Source: Caloranaerobacter ferrireducens (GTDB taxonomy: Bacteria > Bacillota > Clostridia > Tissierellales > Thermohalobacteraceae). From it: DNA of 64,000 nt. Both the position numbers and the translations under genes were made by a program. The notes under the pieces were generated by a model. It saw only the letters and a list, made by a program, of their open reading frames with translations, ran no database searches and was not told the origin of the DNA. Shown here piece after piece: positions 44,402-51,266 of this stretch (its first letter is position 1; the number at the start of each line of letters is the position of its first letter). The DNA lies in assembly GCF_001730685.1 (NCBI RefSeq), contig NZ_MDJR01000001.1, forward strand, positions 372,001-436,000, in the 5' to 3' direction.

Positions 44402-44887
44402 ATGATAAATTATATTATTTATGTTATTACTTTTATTTTGCTGGGAATATCTTTTAGAAAAGACAAACAGAAAACTAAAAAAGCTTTAAAAAAATCGTGG
44501 AGAGCATTTAATAATATATTACCTGAGTTTTTAGGAGTTATTATGTTAGTAGGGGTGCTTCTTTCAATATTCAATGCTGATGTTATATCTAGATTAATAG
44601 GTAAAGAATCAGGATGGATTGGGATAGTTGCATCAGCTGTTGTAGGAGCAATAACACTAATACCAGGATTTGTAGCTTTTCCAACAGCGGCTTTGCTTTT
44701 ACAGAATGGGGCTGGATATATGCAAATAGGTGCTTTTGTTTCTGCATTAATGATGGTAGGAATTATTACAATACCAGTAGAGAATCGATATTTTGGGAAA
44801 AAGCTTACTATTTTGAGAAACAGTTTTGCATTTTTATTTTCATTTTTAGTTGCTTATGTTATAGGAAAGGTTGTTGGAGGAATATGA
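44402..44887 (+). CDS. Permease half-protein 1 (DUF318/ArsP-like)
   Basis: 161 residues with four to five membrane helices. The central block LSIFNADVISRLIGKESGWIG and the helix GAITLIPGFVAFPTAALLL resemble the permease (DUF318/ArsP) family, which also includes organoarsenical exporters. The length is only half of a full permease; the missing half is the next gene. ATG 44396 touches the ribosome site AGGGG, so ATG 44402 (6-base gap) is preferred. The stop overlaps the next start as ATGA. Confidence 0.75.
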   Translation: MINYIIYVITFILLGISFRKDKQKTKKALKKSWRAFNNILPEFLGVIMLVGVLLSIFNADVISRLIGKESGWIGIVASAVVGAITLIPGFVAFPTAALLLQNGAGYMQIGAFVSALMMVGIITIPVENRYFGKKLTILRNSFAFLFSFLVAYVIGKVVGGI

Positions 44888-45420
44888 AAATAATAAAAAG
44901 ATATAGTTTCCCATTAGTAGGTATTTTTATTATAACAATCATTACTTTATTTAATAGAGAATTAGGAATGAAAACTTTCAATACAGCAATATACGGTGTT
45001 AAAGAAATGGTTTTAGTTATTCCACCAGTTTTTATACTTTTAGGACTATTAGATATATGGGTTCCTAGAGAAACTATGGTGAAATATATGGGAGAAAGCT
45101 CAGGGCTTAAAGGTGTAATTCTTGCTATTATCTTAGGATCAGCGGCAGCAGGACCTTTATATGGAGCTTTTCCTATAGCTGCAATTTTTATGAAAAAAGG
45201 AGTAAAATTCAGCAATGTACTGATATTTATAGGAGCTTGGTCGACTACCAAAGTTCCAATGTTTTTATTTGAGATGTCAGCTTTAGGCGTACGTTTTGCT
45301 GTGACTAGATTATTAATTGATATACCAGGGATTATTATAATAGCACATATTTTAAATCTTTTATTAACAAAGGATGAAATAGAAGAAATTTATAAAAATG
45401 CAGAGTCAATATTAGATTAA
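44884..45420 (+). CDS. Permease half-protein 2 (DUF318/ArsP-like)
   Basis: 178 residues and five membrane helices. It shares the half-one pattern: LLDIWVPRETMVKYMGESSGLKG then a GSAAAGPLYGAFPIAAIFM helix, i.e. the two halves are internal repeats of one fold. ATG 44884 overlaps the previous stop by 4 bases (ATGA) and has GGAGGA upstream. The frame can be extended left to 44614, but that would run inside the previous gene and lacks a ribosome site. Probably forms a heterodimer with half 1. The transported substrate is unknown. Confidence 0.78.
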   Translation: MKIIKRYSFPLVGIFIITIITLFNRELGMKTFNTAIYGVKEMVLVIPPVFILLGLLDIWVPRETMVKYMGESSGLKGVILAIILGSAAAGPLYGAFPIAAIFMKKGVKFSNVLIFIGAWSTTKVPMFLFEMSALGVRFAVTRLLIDIPGIIIIAHILNLLLTKDEIEEIYKNAESILD

Positions 45421-45491
45421 ATGCTTGTTTTGTTTAAGTTATTACAGATATATGATATTGGATAAATTTTAGTCAATAAAATTACTTAAAC

Positions 45492-45524
45492 AAAAACCCT
45501 AGGTCATTACAACCTAGGGTTTTT
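45492..45524. terminator. Bidirectional terminator
   Basis: AAAAACCCTAGGT and its exact complement (13 bp) around a 7-base loop. It serves the permease operon on plus and the tRNA gene on minus. Confidence 0.92.
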
Positions 45525-45527
45525 CAA

Positions 45528-45614
45528 TGGTGCCGAAGGTGGGACTCGAACCCACACGGTATTGCTACCACCGGATTTTGAGTCCGGCGCGTCTGCCAAT
45601 TCCACCACTTCGGC
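45528..45614 (-). tRNA. tRNA-Leu (anticodon CAA)
   Basis: 87 bases including an encoded CCA. Acceptor GCCGAAG pairs with CTTCGGC. The anticodon stem CCGGA/TCCGG encloses loop CTCAAAA, giving anticodon CAA for codon UUG. A long variable arm of the leucine type and T-loop GGTTCGAGTCC are present. It decodes UUG, a codon used in this genome also as a start. Confidence 0.97.
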
Positions 45615-45632
45615 ATATTAGCTACAGATTGT

Positions 45633-45661
45633 ATGTTACCAAAAAAACATATAAAAGTCAA
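45633..45661 (-). promoter_or_regulatory. Promoter of tRNA-Leu(CAA)
   Basis: On the minus strand TTGACT and TAACAT with a 17-base spacer, 19 bases before the mature tRNA. Confidence 0.7.
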
Positions 45662-45766
45662 GTTATTTTGCTAAAAAATTTAGTTACGAATGCTATTATA
45701 TACCAAAGAAATATATAAGCAATCTGTGCTATAATTTTATACGTAGCTAGTTTGGAGGTGTTTTAA

Positions 45767-46726
45767 ATGGATCCAATTACACATGGAATAATAGGGTTAG
45801 GATTATCTACTTTAAGTGGGGAACCAATAAATATTACAAACCCTTTAATGTTAGGTAGTGTTATAGGGGCTATGTCACCCGATATTGACATAGTATTTAG
45901 ATTAAAAGGGCAATATGAATATTTGAAACATCATAGAGGAATGACACATTCAATTTTGGGTATAGGTTTTATTTCTTTAGTAATATCTGCAGCTTTAAGT
46001 TTAATATTCAAAGATTATTCATTTTTTAGAATTTTTATCTGGACCTTTTTAGGTAGCTTATCACATTCTGTGTTTGATATGCTTAATTCTTATGGTGCTA
46101 GGTTTTTATTACCATTTACAAAGAGAAAGTTTTCAGCAAGTTTGTTAATGTTATTTGATCCTTTTATAATATTTTTATCGTTAGGCATGGTATTTTTATT
46201 TAAAGACACAGTTATGAAAGGAATTGTATTTTCATTAATTTTTGCAATTTATTTATTGTTTAGAATTCATATGAGAAGTAGTGTTACAAAAGTACTTTAT
46301 AATAGTTTTAAAAATAAAAGTAGTATTAAAAGAATTAATATTTTACCTTCATTTTTTAATCCTTTAAAATGGGATTTTATTGTAGAAACTAAAGGTTCGA
46401 ACATTGTGGGACAAGTTTATTATTTAAATAAAAATATTACAATAAGAAAGAAATTTAAAAAAACTAATCATAAACTTATTAAGCAGTTCGATGAAACTAA
46501 GCTTGGTAGATATTTTTCTGAATTTACACCTATAAAGCATATTAAAGTCATAGATAAGGGTGAAGAAATTATCTTAAGAGTAATAGATTTGAGATATTAT
46601 TTGAGAAATGAATTTATGCATCATGCTACGGCGGTTTTTAATTTTGAAAAGAAAATAGTTAAAACTATATTCCATCCGTATAGTTTAAAAAGAGAGATAT
46701 TAGTAGAAGAAAGAGAGATTGCATAG
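45767..46726 (+). CDS. Membrane-bound metal-dependent hydrolase (YdjM/DUF457 family)
   Basis: 319 residues. It begins MDPITHGIIGLGLS with the histidine of the family motif, continues with GAMSPDIDIVFRL and HHRGMTHSILG, and has SHSVFDMLNSYG near 105-117. Four to five membrane helices occupy the N-terminal half. The C-terminal 130 residues form a soluble domain. The family is linked to the LexA-regulated YdjM of E. coli; the reaction is not known. Ribosome site TTGGAGGTG; ends in a terminator. Confidence 0.88.
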   Translation: MDPITHGIIGLGLSTLSGEPINITNPLMLGSVIGAMSPDIDIVFRLKGQYEYLKHHRGMTHSILGIGFISLVISAALSLIFKDYSFFRIFIWTFLGSLSHSVFDMLNSYGARFLLPFTKRKFSASLLMLFDPFIIFLSLGMVFLFKDTVMKGIVFSLIFAIYLLFRIHMRSSVTKVLYNSFKNKSSIKRINILPSFFNPLKWDFIVETKGSNIVGQVYYLNKNITIRKKFKKTNHKLIKQFDETKLGRYFSEFTPIKHIKVIDKGEEIILRVIDLRYYLRNEFMHHATAVFNFEKKIVKTIFHPYSLKREILVEEREIA

Positions 46727-46753
46727 AGCTGTTAAATACAGCTCTATTTTTTT
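46723..46753 (+). terminator. Rho-independent terminator
   Basis: ATAGAGCTGT and its exact complement around TAAAT, followed by T-rich sequence. It overlaps the stop codon of the hydrolase gene. Confidence 0.92.
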
Positions 46754-46851
46754 GCATTTTTTGAGCTAAATTGGTAAATATTATATTTTGCATAAATAAT
46801 TTACAATATCAATATTATAGATTGAGACTTAAATTAAGGAGGCTGAGATTA

Positions 46852-48306
46852 TTGCAGAAAAAACTACTACTTATAATATTGGCAGTATTATTTTTCACAC
46901 TAAACATTAATGTTTATGCTGAGAGTGTTGAAAATCAGTATAAAATAGTCATTAATATACCTTCTAGAAAATTAACTTTATTTAAAGATGATATGATTAT
47001 TAAAGAATATCCAGTTGCCGTAGGAAAATCAAAAACTCAAACCCCTATTGGTGAATTTAAAATAATAAATAAAGTTATAAATCCTTATTATGCTAAAAAA
47101 AACATACCTGGAGGAAGTCCAAGAAATCCCTTAGGAAGCAGATGGATGGGATTTAAGCCACACTATGGAATACATGGAAATAGTGATCCTAGTTCAATTG
47201 GTACCTTTGCTTCAGGCGGATGTGTTAGAATGTATGAAAGAGATATTCAAGAAATATTCGATATAGTACCTATAGGCACTCCAGTTCAGATAAAATATGA
47301 CTTAATAGAGATAGTTAATGACATAGATGGAGAAGAGCCTATTTTGATTATTTATCCAGACTATTATAATAAAGTTCGTGATATAAAGGAATTAATTAAA
47401 CAGAAATTAGAAGAATTAAATTTATATAATGAGATATCAGAGAAAAGATTAGAAGAAGTAACTAATTTAGCTAAGAACAAAAAAGTTGTTTTTTCCAATA
47501 ATTTAACTTTTTTTATAAATAAAAAATATATAACTGACGATGTGAAAATTATAGAAGGAGTATATTATATAAACTTAAATAAGTTCGGAAAATGGTTGAA
47601 TACTAATGTACCAATTATATATAAAGAGAGCTATGCTTATGTAATGGGAAGCTTTATTAAAACAGTATATGTCGATAATAAACACTATATAGCTTTATCA
47701 GATATACAGAAACTTTTAGGAGGACAATTAGATATAAATAAGGATGCGTATTTGATTGAATTAAGTACTGACGCAGTATTTCTTAACAATAAATATTTAA
47801 CTAATCAAGTTTTGAATATAACTACAAATCCCAAAATAAGGTTGTCAGTTATCAGTCAATATCTAGATATTGGTATTCAATTTGAACAAAATGAAATAAA
47901 ATATTACTTGAGAAATGGAAAGGAAATTCCATATGAACTTTATGAAGGAATACCTTATGTTGATGCAAATTACTTAAAAGAGAATACAAAACTTACATTA
48001 GATATTTCAACATTTAGAAAGCAATTAACAATAACTAAAAACCCTATGATAATATGTGATGGTGTTATTTACGAAAGTATTTTATATGATAATGAACTAT
48101 ACATACCGCTTAATGTTTTAATAAAAGATGATGGTAATATAGATTTTAATAATATTTTTGTCAATTTTGAAAGGATACCTGTTATATGTGTAGAAGATAC
48201 TAGATATATACCTTTTAAGAAAGTTAAAAATTTATTCAATTTAATAATAGATGATTATGGAACCAGGATTGCTTTAAATAAAAGGATATTTAATATATTG
48301 GATTGA
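46852..48306 (+). CDS. Secreted L,D-transpeptidase (YkuD) with C-terminal stalk domains
   Basis: 484 residues. The signal peptide ends at NVYAES. The YkuD domain (about 30-150) has His108 in YGIHGNSDP and catalytic Cys124 in ASGGCVRMYERD. Role: forms 3-3 cross-links or attaches proteins to peptidoglycan. The remaining ~330 residues contain repeating VYYINLNKFGKWL / HYIALSDIQKLLGG / YIPLNVLIK motifs of the copper-amine-oxidase-N-like wall-associated type. The start is TTG 46852, set by AAGGAGG (46836-46842). The frame could open at ATG 46771, but that would give a Leu/Arg-rich leader in place of the clean signal peptide. Confidence 0.9.
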   Translation: MQKKLLLIILAVLFFTLNINVYAESVENQYKIVINIPSRKLTLFKDDMIIKEYPVAVGKSKTQTPIGEFKIINKVINPYYAKKNIPGGSPRNPLGSRWMGFKPHYGIHGNSDPSSIGTFASGGCVRMYERDIQEIFDIVPIGTPVQIKYDLIEIVNDIDGEEPILIIYPDYYNKVRDIKELIKQKLEELNLYNEISEKRLEEVTNLAKNKKVVFSNNLTFFINKKYITDDVKIIEGVYYINLNKFGKWLNTNVPIIYKESYAYVMGSFIKTVYVDNKHYIALSDIQKLLGGQLDINKDAYLIELSTDAVFLNNKYLTNQVLNITTNPKIRLSVISQYLDIGIQFEQNEIKYYLRNGKEIPYELYEGIPYVDANYLKENTKLTLDISTFRKQLTITKNPMIICDGVIYESILYDNELYIPLNVLIKDDGNIDFNNIFVNFERIPVICVEDTRYIPFKKVKNLFNLIIDDYGTRIALNKRIFNILD

Positions 48307-48313
48307 ATAAACT

Positions 48314-48347
48314 AAAGAGCTTCTTAGTATTTAGGAAGCTCTTTTTT
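48314..48347 (+). terminator. Rho-independent terminator after the L,D-transpeptidase gene
   Basis: AAAGAGCTTC and its complement GAAGCTCTTT flank an 11-base loop, then T. The T-run leads straight into the dispersed repeat. Confidence 0.87.
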
Positions 48348-48460
48348 ATAATCCATAGGAAATTATATTCCTTGTTGAGCTGTGGTTAATTTTGAATATA
48401 ATTTCCGTAATGGATATAGGCAAAATCTTCCTTAATTTATTTAAATTAAAGATTTTGTTC
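48348..48460. repeat. Double-hairpin dispersed repeat, copy D (113 bp)
   Basis: Complete copy: ATAATCCATAGGAAATTATA, TTGAATATAATTTCCGTAAT, GGATATAGGCAAAATCTTCC, then the second hairpin closing AAAGATTTTGTTC. Same orientation as copies A and B. It abuts the preceding terminator. Confidence 0.88.
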
Positions 48461-48481
48461 AATTTAAGATTTTATTTTTTA

Positions 48482-48507
48482 GGAACTTTTTTTTTAAGTT
48501 TTTCGTC
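48482..48507 (+). promoter_or_regulatory. ECF-type promoter driving the sigma-factor operon
   Basis: GGAAC (48482-48486) and CGTC (48504-48507) separated by 17 bases of T-rich sequence, about 35 bases before the GTG start of the ECF sigma gene. The -35 AAC element, T-tract spacer and -10 CGTC match the pattern of SigW/SigX-type promoters. This implies autoregulation by the encoded sigma factor. Confidence 0.7.
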
Positions 48508-48542
48508 TAAATTGTATAAGGATAGTAGAAAGGGGTGAGTCT

Positions 48543-49139
48543 GTGAAAAAATCTGAACATATCTTAATTAAAAAAAGTTCAGAAGGAAATGTTGATGCTT
48601 TTGAAGAGTTGATTAAAGAATATGAGAAAAGGGCTTATAATATAGCTTATAGATTGTTAAAAAATTCCGAGGATGCTATGGATGTTGTGCAAGAAGCATT
48701 TATCAAAATTTATAAATCTATAAGAGAATTTAAATTTAAATCTAGCTTTTCAACATGGGTTTACAGAATTGTAGTTAATACTACAATTGATTTTATAAGA
48801 AGTAAAAAGGTGATTTATTCACTAGATGAAACTATTAAATCTGAAAAAGGCGATATAAAAAGAGAAGTTGCAGATTATGAAAATACTCCTGAAATTGAGT
48901 TGGAAAGAAAGCTGACTAAGGAATTAGTACAAAAATCGATAGATAAATTAGATGATATACATAGAACGGTTATAATATTGAGAGATATACAGGGGTTTAG
49001 TTATGACGAAATTTCAGAGATATTAGATTGTTCGCTTGGGACTGTTAAATCTAGGATAAGTAGAGGAAGAATTGCTTTAAAAGAAATTATTTTAAAAGAA
49101 ATGGAACCTAAAGAAGTGAATTCAAGTCAAAAAAAATGA
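48543..49139 (+). CDS. ECF RNA polymerase sigma factor (SigW-like)
   Basis: 198 residues with region 2 (YNIAYRLLKNSEDAMDVVQEAFIKIYKSI...FSTWVYRI) and region 4 (ILRDIQGFSYDEISEILDCSLGTVKSRISRGR). The DAMDVVQEAF and W.YRI blocks are diagnostic. GTG 48543 is the start, preceded by AGGGGTGAG. The next gene encodes its presumed zinc anti-sigma factor 13 bases downstream. The GGAAC-N17-CGTC promoter suggests it transcribes its own operon. Confidence 0.93.
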   Translation: MKKSEHILIKKSSEGNVDAFEELIKEYEKRAYNIAYRLLKNSEDAMDVVQEAFIKIYKSIREFKFKSSFSTWVYRIVVNTTIDFIRSKKVIYSLDETIKSEKGDIKREVADYENTPEIELERKLTKELVQKSIDKLDDIHRTVIILRDIQGFSYDEISEILDCSLGTVKSRISRGRIALKEIILKEMEPKEVNSSQKK

Positions 49140-49152
49140 AAGGAGGGAGACT

Positions 49153-50406
49153 ATGGATTGTAAAAGTTTTGAAGAAAAAATGTCTCTTTATATAGATGAT
49201 ATGCTAGATGCAGTTGAAAAAAATGAGTTTAAGCAGCATTTAAATGAATGTAGTAAATGCAGAACCTTATTTAAGAACATGAATAGTATTGTCAATTACG
49301 CTAGAGATTGTGAAGAAATAGAATTGCCTGAAGATTTTAATGAAAAGCTTAGAATAAAACTTAAAGAAATTAAGAAACCAAAAGGTTATAAAAATAAGTT
49401 CAAGGTATTATCTACGATAGCTGCTGCCTTCTTAATAGTAATAATTTCTGTTTCGGCTATTTTGATGGTGATAAATTTTCCAGGTAACAATTTTAAAATG
49501 GGAAAAAGCATGGTAGAAGAAAGAGCGAATTATGATACTCAAGAAGCACCTATGCAAATGGCTAGTGAGTTTAAACCAAGTCAACCAGAATTAGATAGAG
49601 GAGAAGCTTCTGATTATAGCACTAGCTATGGTACAGATTCTAATAGAGCAGAGTCAATTACACTTACAGATGAAGAAAATGCAAAACAAAGTAAATTAGA
49701 AAATAGAAAAATAATTGATGAAGCCTATGTAGAATTAGATGTAGAAGATTATGATAAAGTTTTCAATGAAATAATAGATTATGTAAAATTCTTAGGTGGT
49801 TATATAGAAAATTCAGAGTCAGGATATCAATACAATAAGTTTAGAGAAGAAAAAGAGCCGTTAAAAAGAGGTTATTTAAGAGTCAGAGTGCCATCTGATA
49901 AATTTGAAGATGCTATTAAATATATTGATAGTTTGGGAATTATAAAGAGAAAAAATTTAACTGGAAGAGATATAACAGAGCAGTATTATGACATTGAAAA
50001 TAGAGTTAAGAATTTAAAAATACAAGAGGAAAGATTAAGAGAGATTTTAAGAAAAGCTGAAAAAGTAGAAGAAATACTTATGATTGAAAATGAGTTAAGA
50101 AGAATAAGGACCGAAATAGATCAAAATACGAGTGTATTAAAAAAATGGGATAGCTTAGTAGCTTTAGCTACGATTAATATAAGTTTAAATGAAGTTGAAA
50201 TATTAAATAAGGAAATAAAAAATGTAGATAAAAGCATATTTGAAAAATCTAAGGAAGGTTTTATTACAACAGTAAATAATATAATTAAGTTGTTTGAAAA
50301 AACGATTATATTTTTAATAACTATATTACCTATAATTATTTTAATATCTATCTTGTTTGCAATAGCTTACTTTTTATACCAAAAATATAAGTATAGGAGG
50401 GATTAA
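49153..50406 (+). CDS. Zinc-finger anti-sigma factor fused to DUF4349
   Basis: 417 residues. The N-terminal cytosolic anti-sigma zinc finger has Cys3, His29, Cys33 and Cys36 (the HxxxCxxC pattern). A membrane helix follows at about 86-108, then an exported linker and a DUF4349 domain (about 180-370) with a long coiled coil (VKNLKIQEERLREIL). A second membrane helix sits near 373-410. It should hold the ECF sigma factor inactive and release it on an envelope signal sensed by the exported domain. The fusion of both domains in one protein is notable. Ribosome site AGGAGGGAG. Confidence 0.88.
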   Translation: MDCKSFEEKMSLYIDDMLDAVEKNEFKQHLNECSKCRTLFKNMNSIVNYARDCEEIELPEDFNEKLRIKLKEIKKPKGYKNKFKVLSTIAAAFLIVIISVSAILMVINFPGNNFKMGKSMVEERANYDTQEAPMQMASEFKPSQPELDRGEASDYSTSYGTDSNRAESITLTDEENAKQSKLENRKIIDEAYVELDVEDYDKVFNEIIDYVKFLGGYIENSESGYQYNKFREEKEPLKRGYLRVRVPSDKFEDAIKYIDSLGIIKRKNLTGRDITEQYYDIENRVKNLKIQEERLREILRKAEKVEEILMIENELRRIRTEIDQNTSVLKKWDSLVALATINISLNEVEILNKEIKNVDKSIFEKSKEGFITTVNNIIKLFEKTIIFLITILPIIILISILFAIAYFLYQKYKYRRD

Positions 50407-50407
50407 T

Positions 50408-51157
50408 GTGAAAAATAAGATTGCTATATTGAGTATTTTATTTGCTTTAGTTTTAATTGGAGGTTATGTTTTAGGTTCGACTTCTCAAACTGTAGATAAT
50501 GTATTAGCTGATGAAAAAAATGATTTAGGAAATACAATTACAGTAAGTGGAGAGGGAGTAGTTAAGGTAAAACCAGATATAGCTTATATTAATATAGGGA
50601 TTGAGACTATTGGCAAGAATAGTCAGGATGCACAGATAGAAAATAAGAATAAAATGACAAATATAATGAGTAAAATCAGAAGCTTCAAGATAAAAGATGA
50701 AGATATAAAAACTATAGAATACAATATTATAGCCATGAGGGAATATGACAGAGAAAAAGGAAAAAGTGTTATAACTGGATATATGGTTAGAAACGTTGTG
50801 CAAATTACTATAAAAGATATAAATAATGTAGGCAAAATAATTGATAGAGTTTCTGAAGTTGGAGCTAACTATATAACTAATATTACTTTTAGTGTAAAAG
50901 ATAAAGAAAAATACTATTTAGAAGCTTTAAAAATGGCTATGGAAAATGCGAAAAATAAAGGGGCTGCTATTGCTAGTACTTTTGGAGTTAAATTAGATAA
51001 ACCATATAAAGTTAATGAGTTATCTAATATGAATTATTCTGTAGTAGGAGGATATAGAGATTCATTTGCATACCTAAAAGAAGATGCTGTGAATACACCT
51101 ATTTCACAAGGAGAACTTGAAATAAGAGCAAAAGTAAATGTAATATATAAGTATTAA
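50408..51157 (+). CDS. SIMPL-domain (DUF541) exported protein
   Basis: 249 residues. Signal/anchor helix (about 5-25), then the SIMPL domain starting TITVSGEGVVKVKPDIAYINIGIET and ending QGELEIRAKVNVIYKY, as in YggE/BP26 relatives. The family is periplasmic or exported and stress-associated; its molecular function is unknown. GTG 50408 follows the anti-sigma stop by one base, so it is the third gene of the operon. Ends at a strong terminator. Confidence 0.88.
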   Translation: MKNKIAILSILFALVLIGGYVLGSTSQTVDNVLADEKNDLGNTITVSGEGVVKVKPDIAYINIGIETIGKNSQDAQIENKNKMTNIMSKIRSFKIKDEDIKTIEYNIIAMREYDREKGKSVITGYMVRNVVQITIKDINNVGKIIDRVSEVGANYITNITFSVKDKEKYYLEALKMAMENAKNKGAAIASTFGVKLDKPYKVNELSNMNYSVVGGYRDSFAYLKEDAVNTPISQGELEIRAKVNVIYKY

Positions 51158-51187
51158 CCCTTGATGATACATCAAGGGTTTTATTTG
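51156..51187 (+). terminator. Rho-independent terminator of the ECF operon
   Basis: AACCCTTGATG-ATA-CATCAAGGGTT, 11-bp perfect stem, then TTATTTG. It overlaps the SIMPL stop codon. Confidence 0.92.
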
Positions 51188-51202
51188 TTTACTATTTATT
51201 CT

Positions 51203-51229
51203 ATTTCTTATATACTTAATATAAGAAAT
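51203..51229. promoter_or_regulatory. Perfect 11-bp inverted repeat before polA
   Basis: ATTTCTTATAT and its exact complement around ACTTA, 37 bases before the polA start. No T-tract follows. It could be an operator or a 5'-UTR hairpin. Function is unknown. Confidence 0.4.
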
Positions 51230-51266
51230 TAACTATATACTAAAGAAGTCTTAAGGAGTTGGTTAA

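Noticed and set aside
44614-44883. Leftward extension of the second permease gene
   Set aside because: The extension overlaps the first permease gene, has a Cys-rich nonsense-like translation, and lacks a ribosome site. ATG 44884 overlaps the previous stop in the usual ATGA way.
45527-45718. A 63-codon plus-strand frame starting MVPKVGLEPTRYCYHRILSP
   Set aside because: It is the antisense translation of tRNA-Leu(CAA), a well-known spurious protein found wherever such tRNAs occur.
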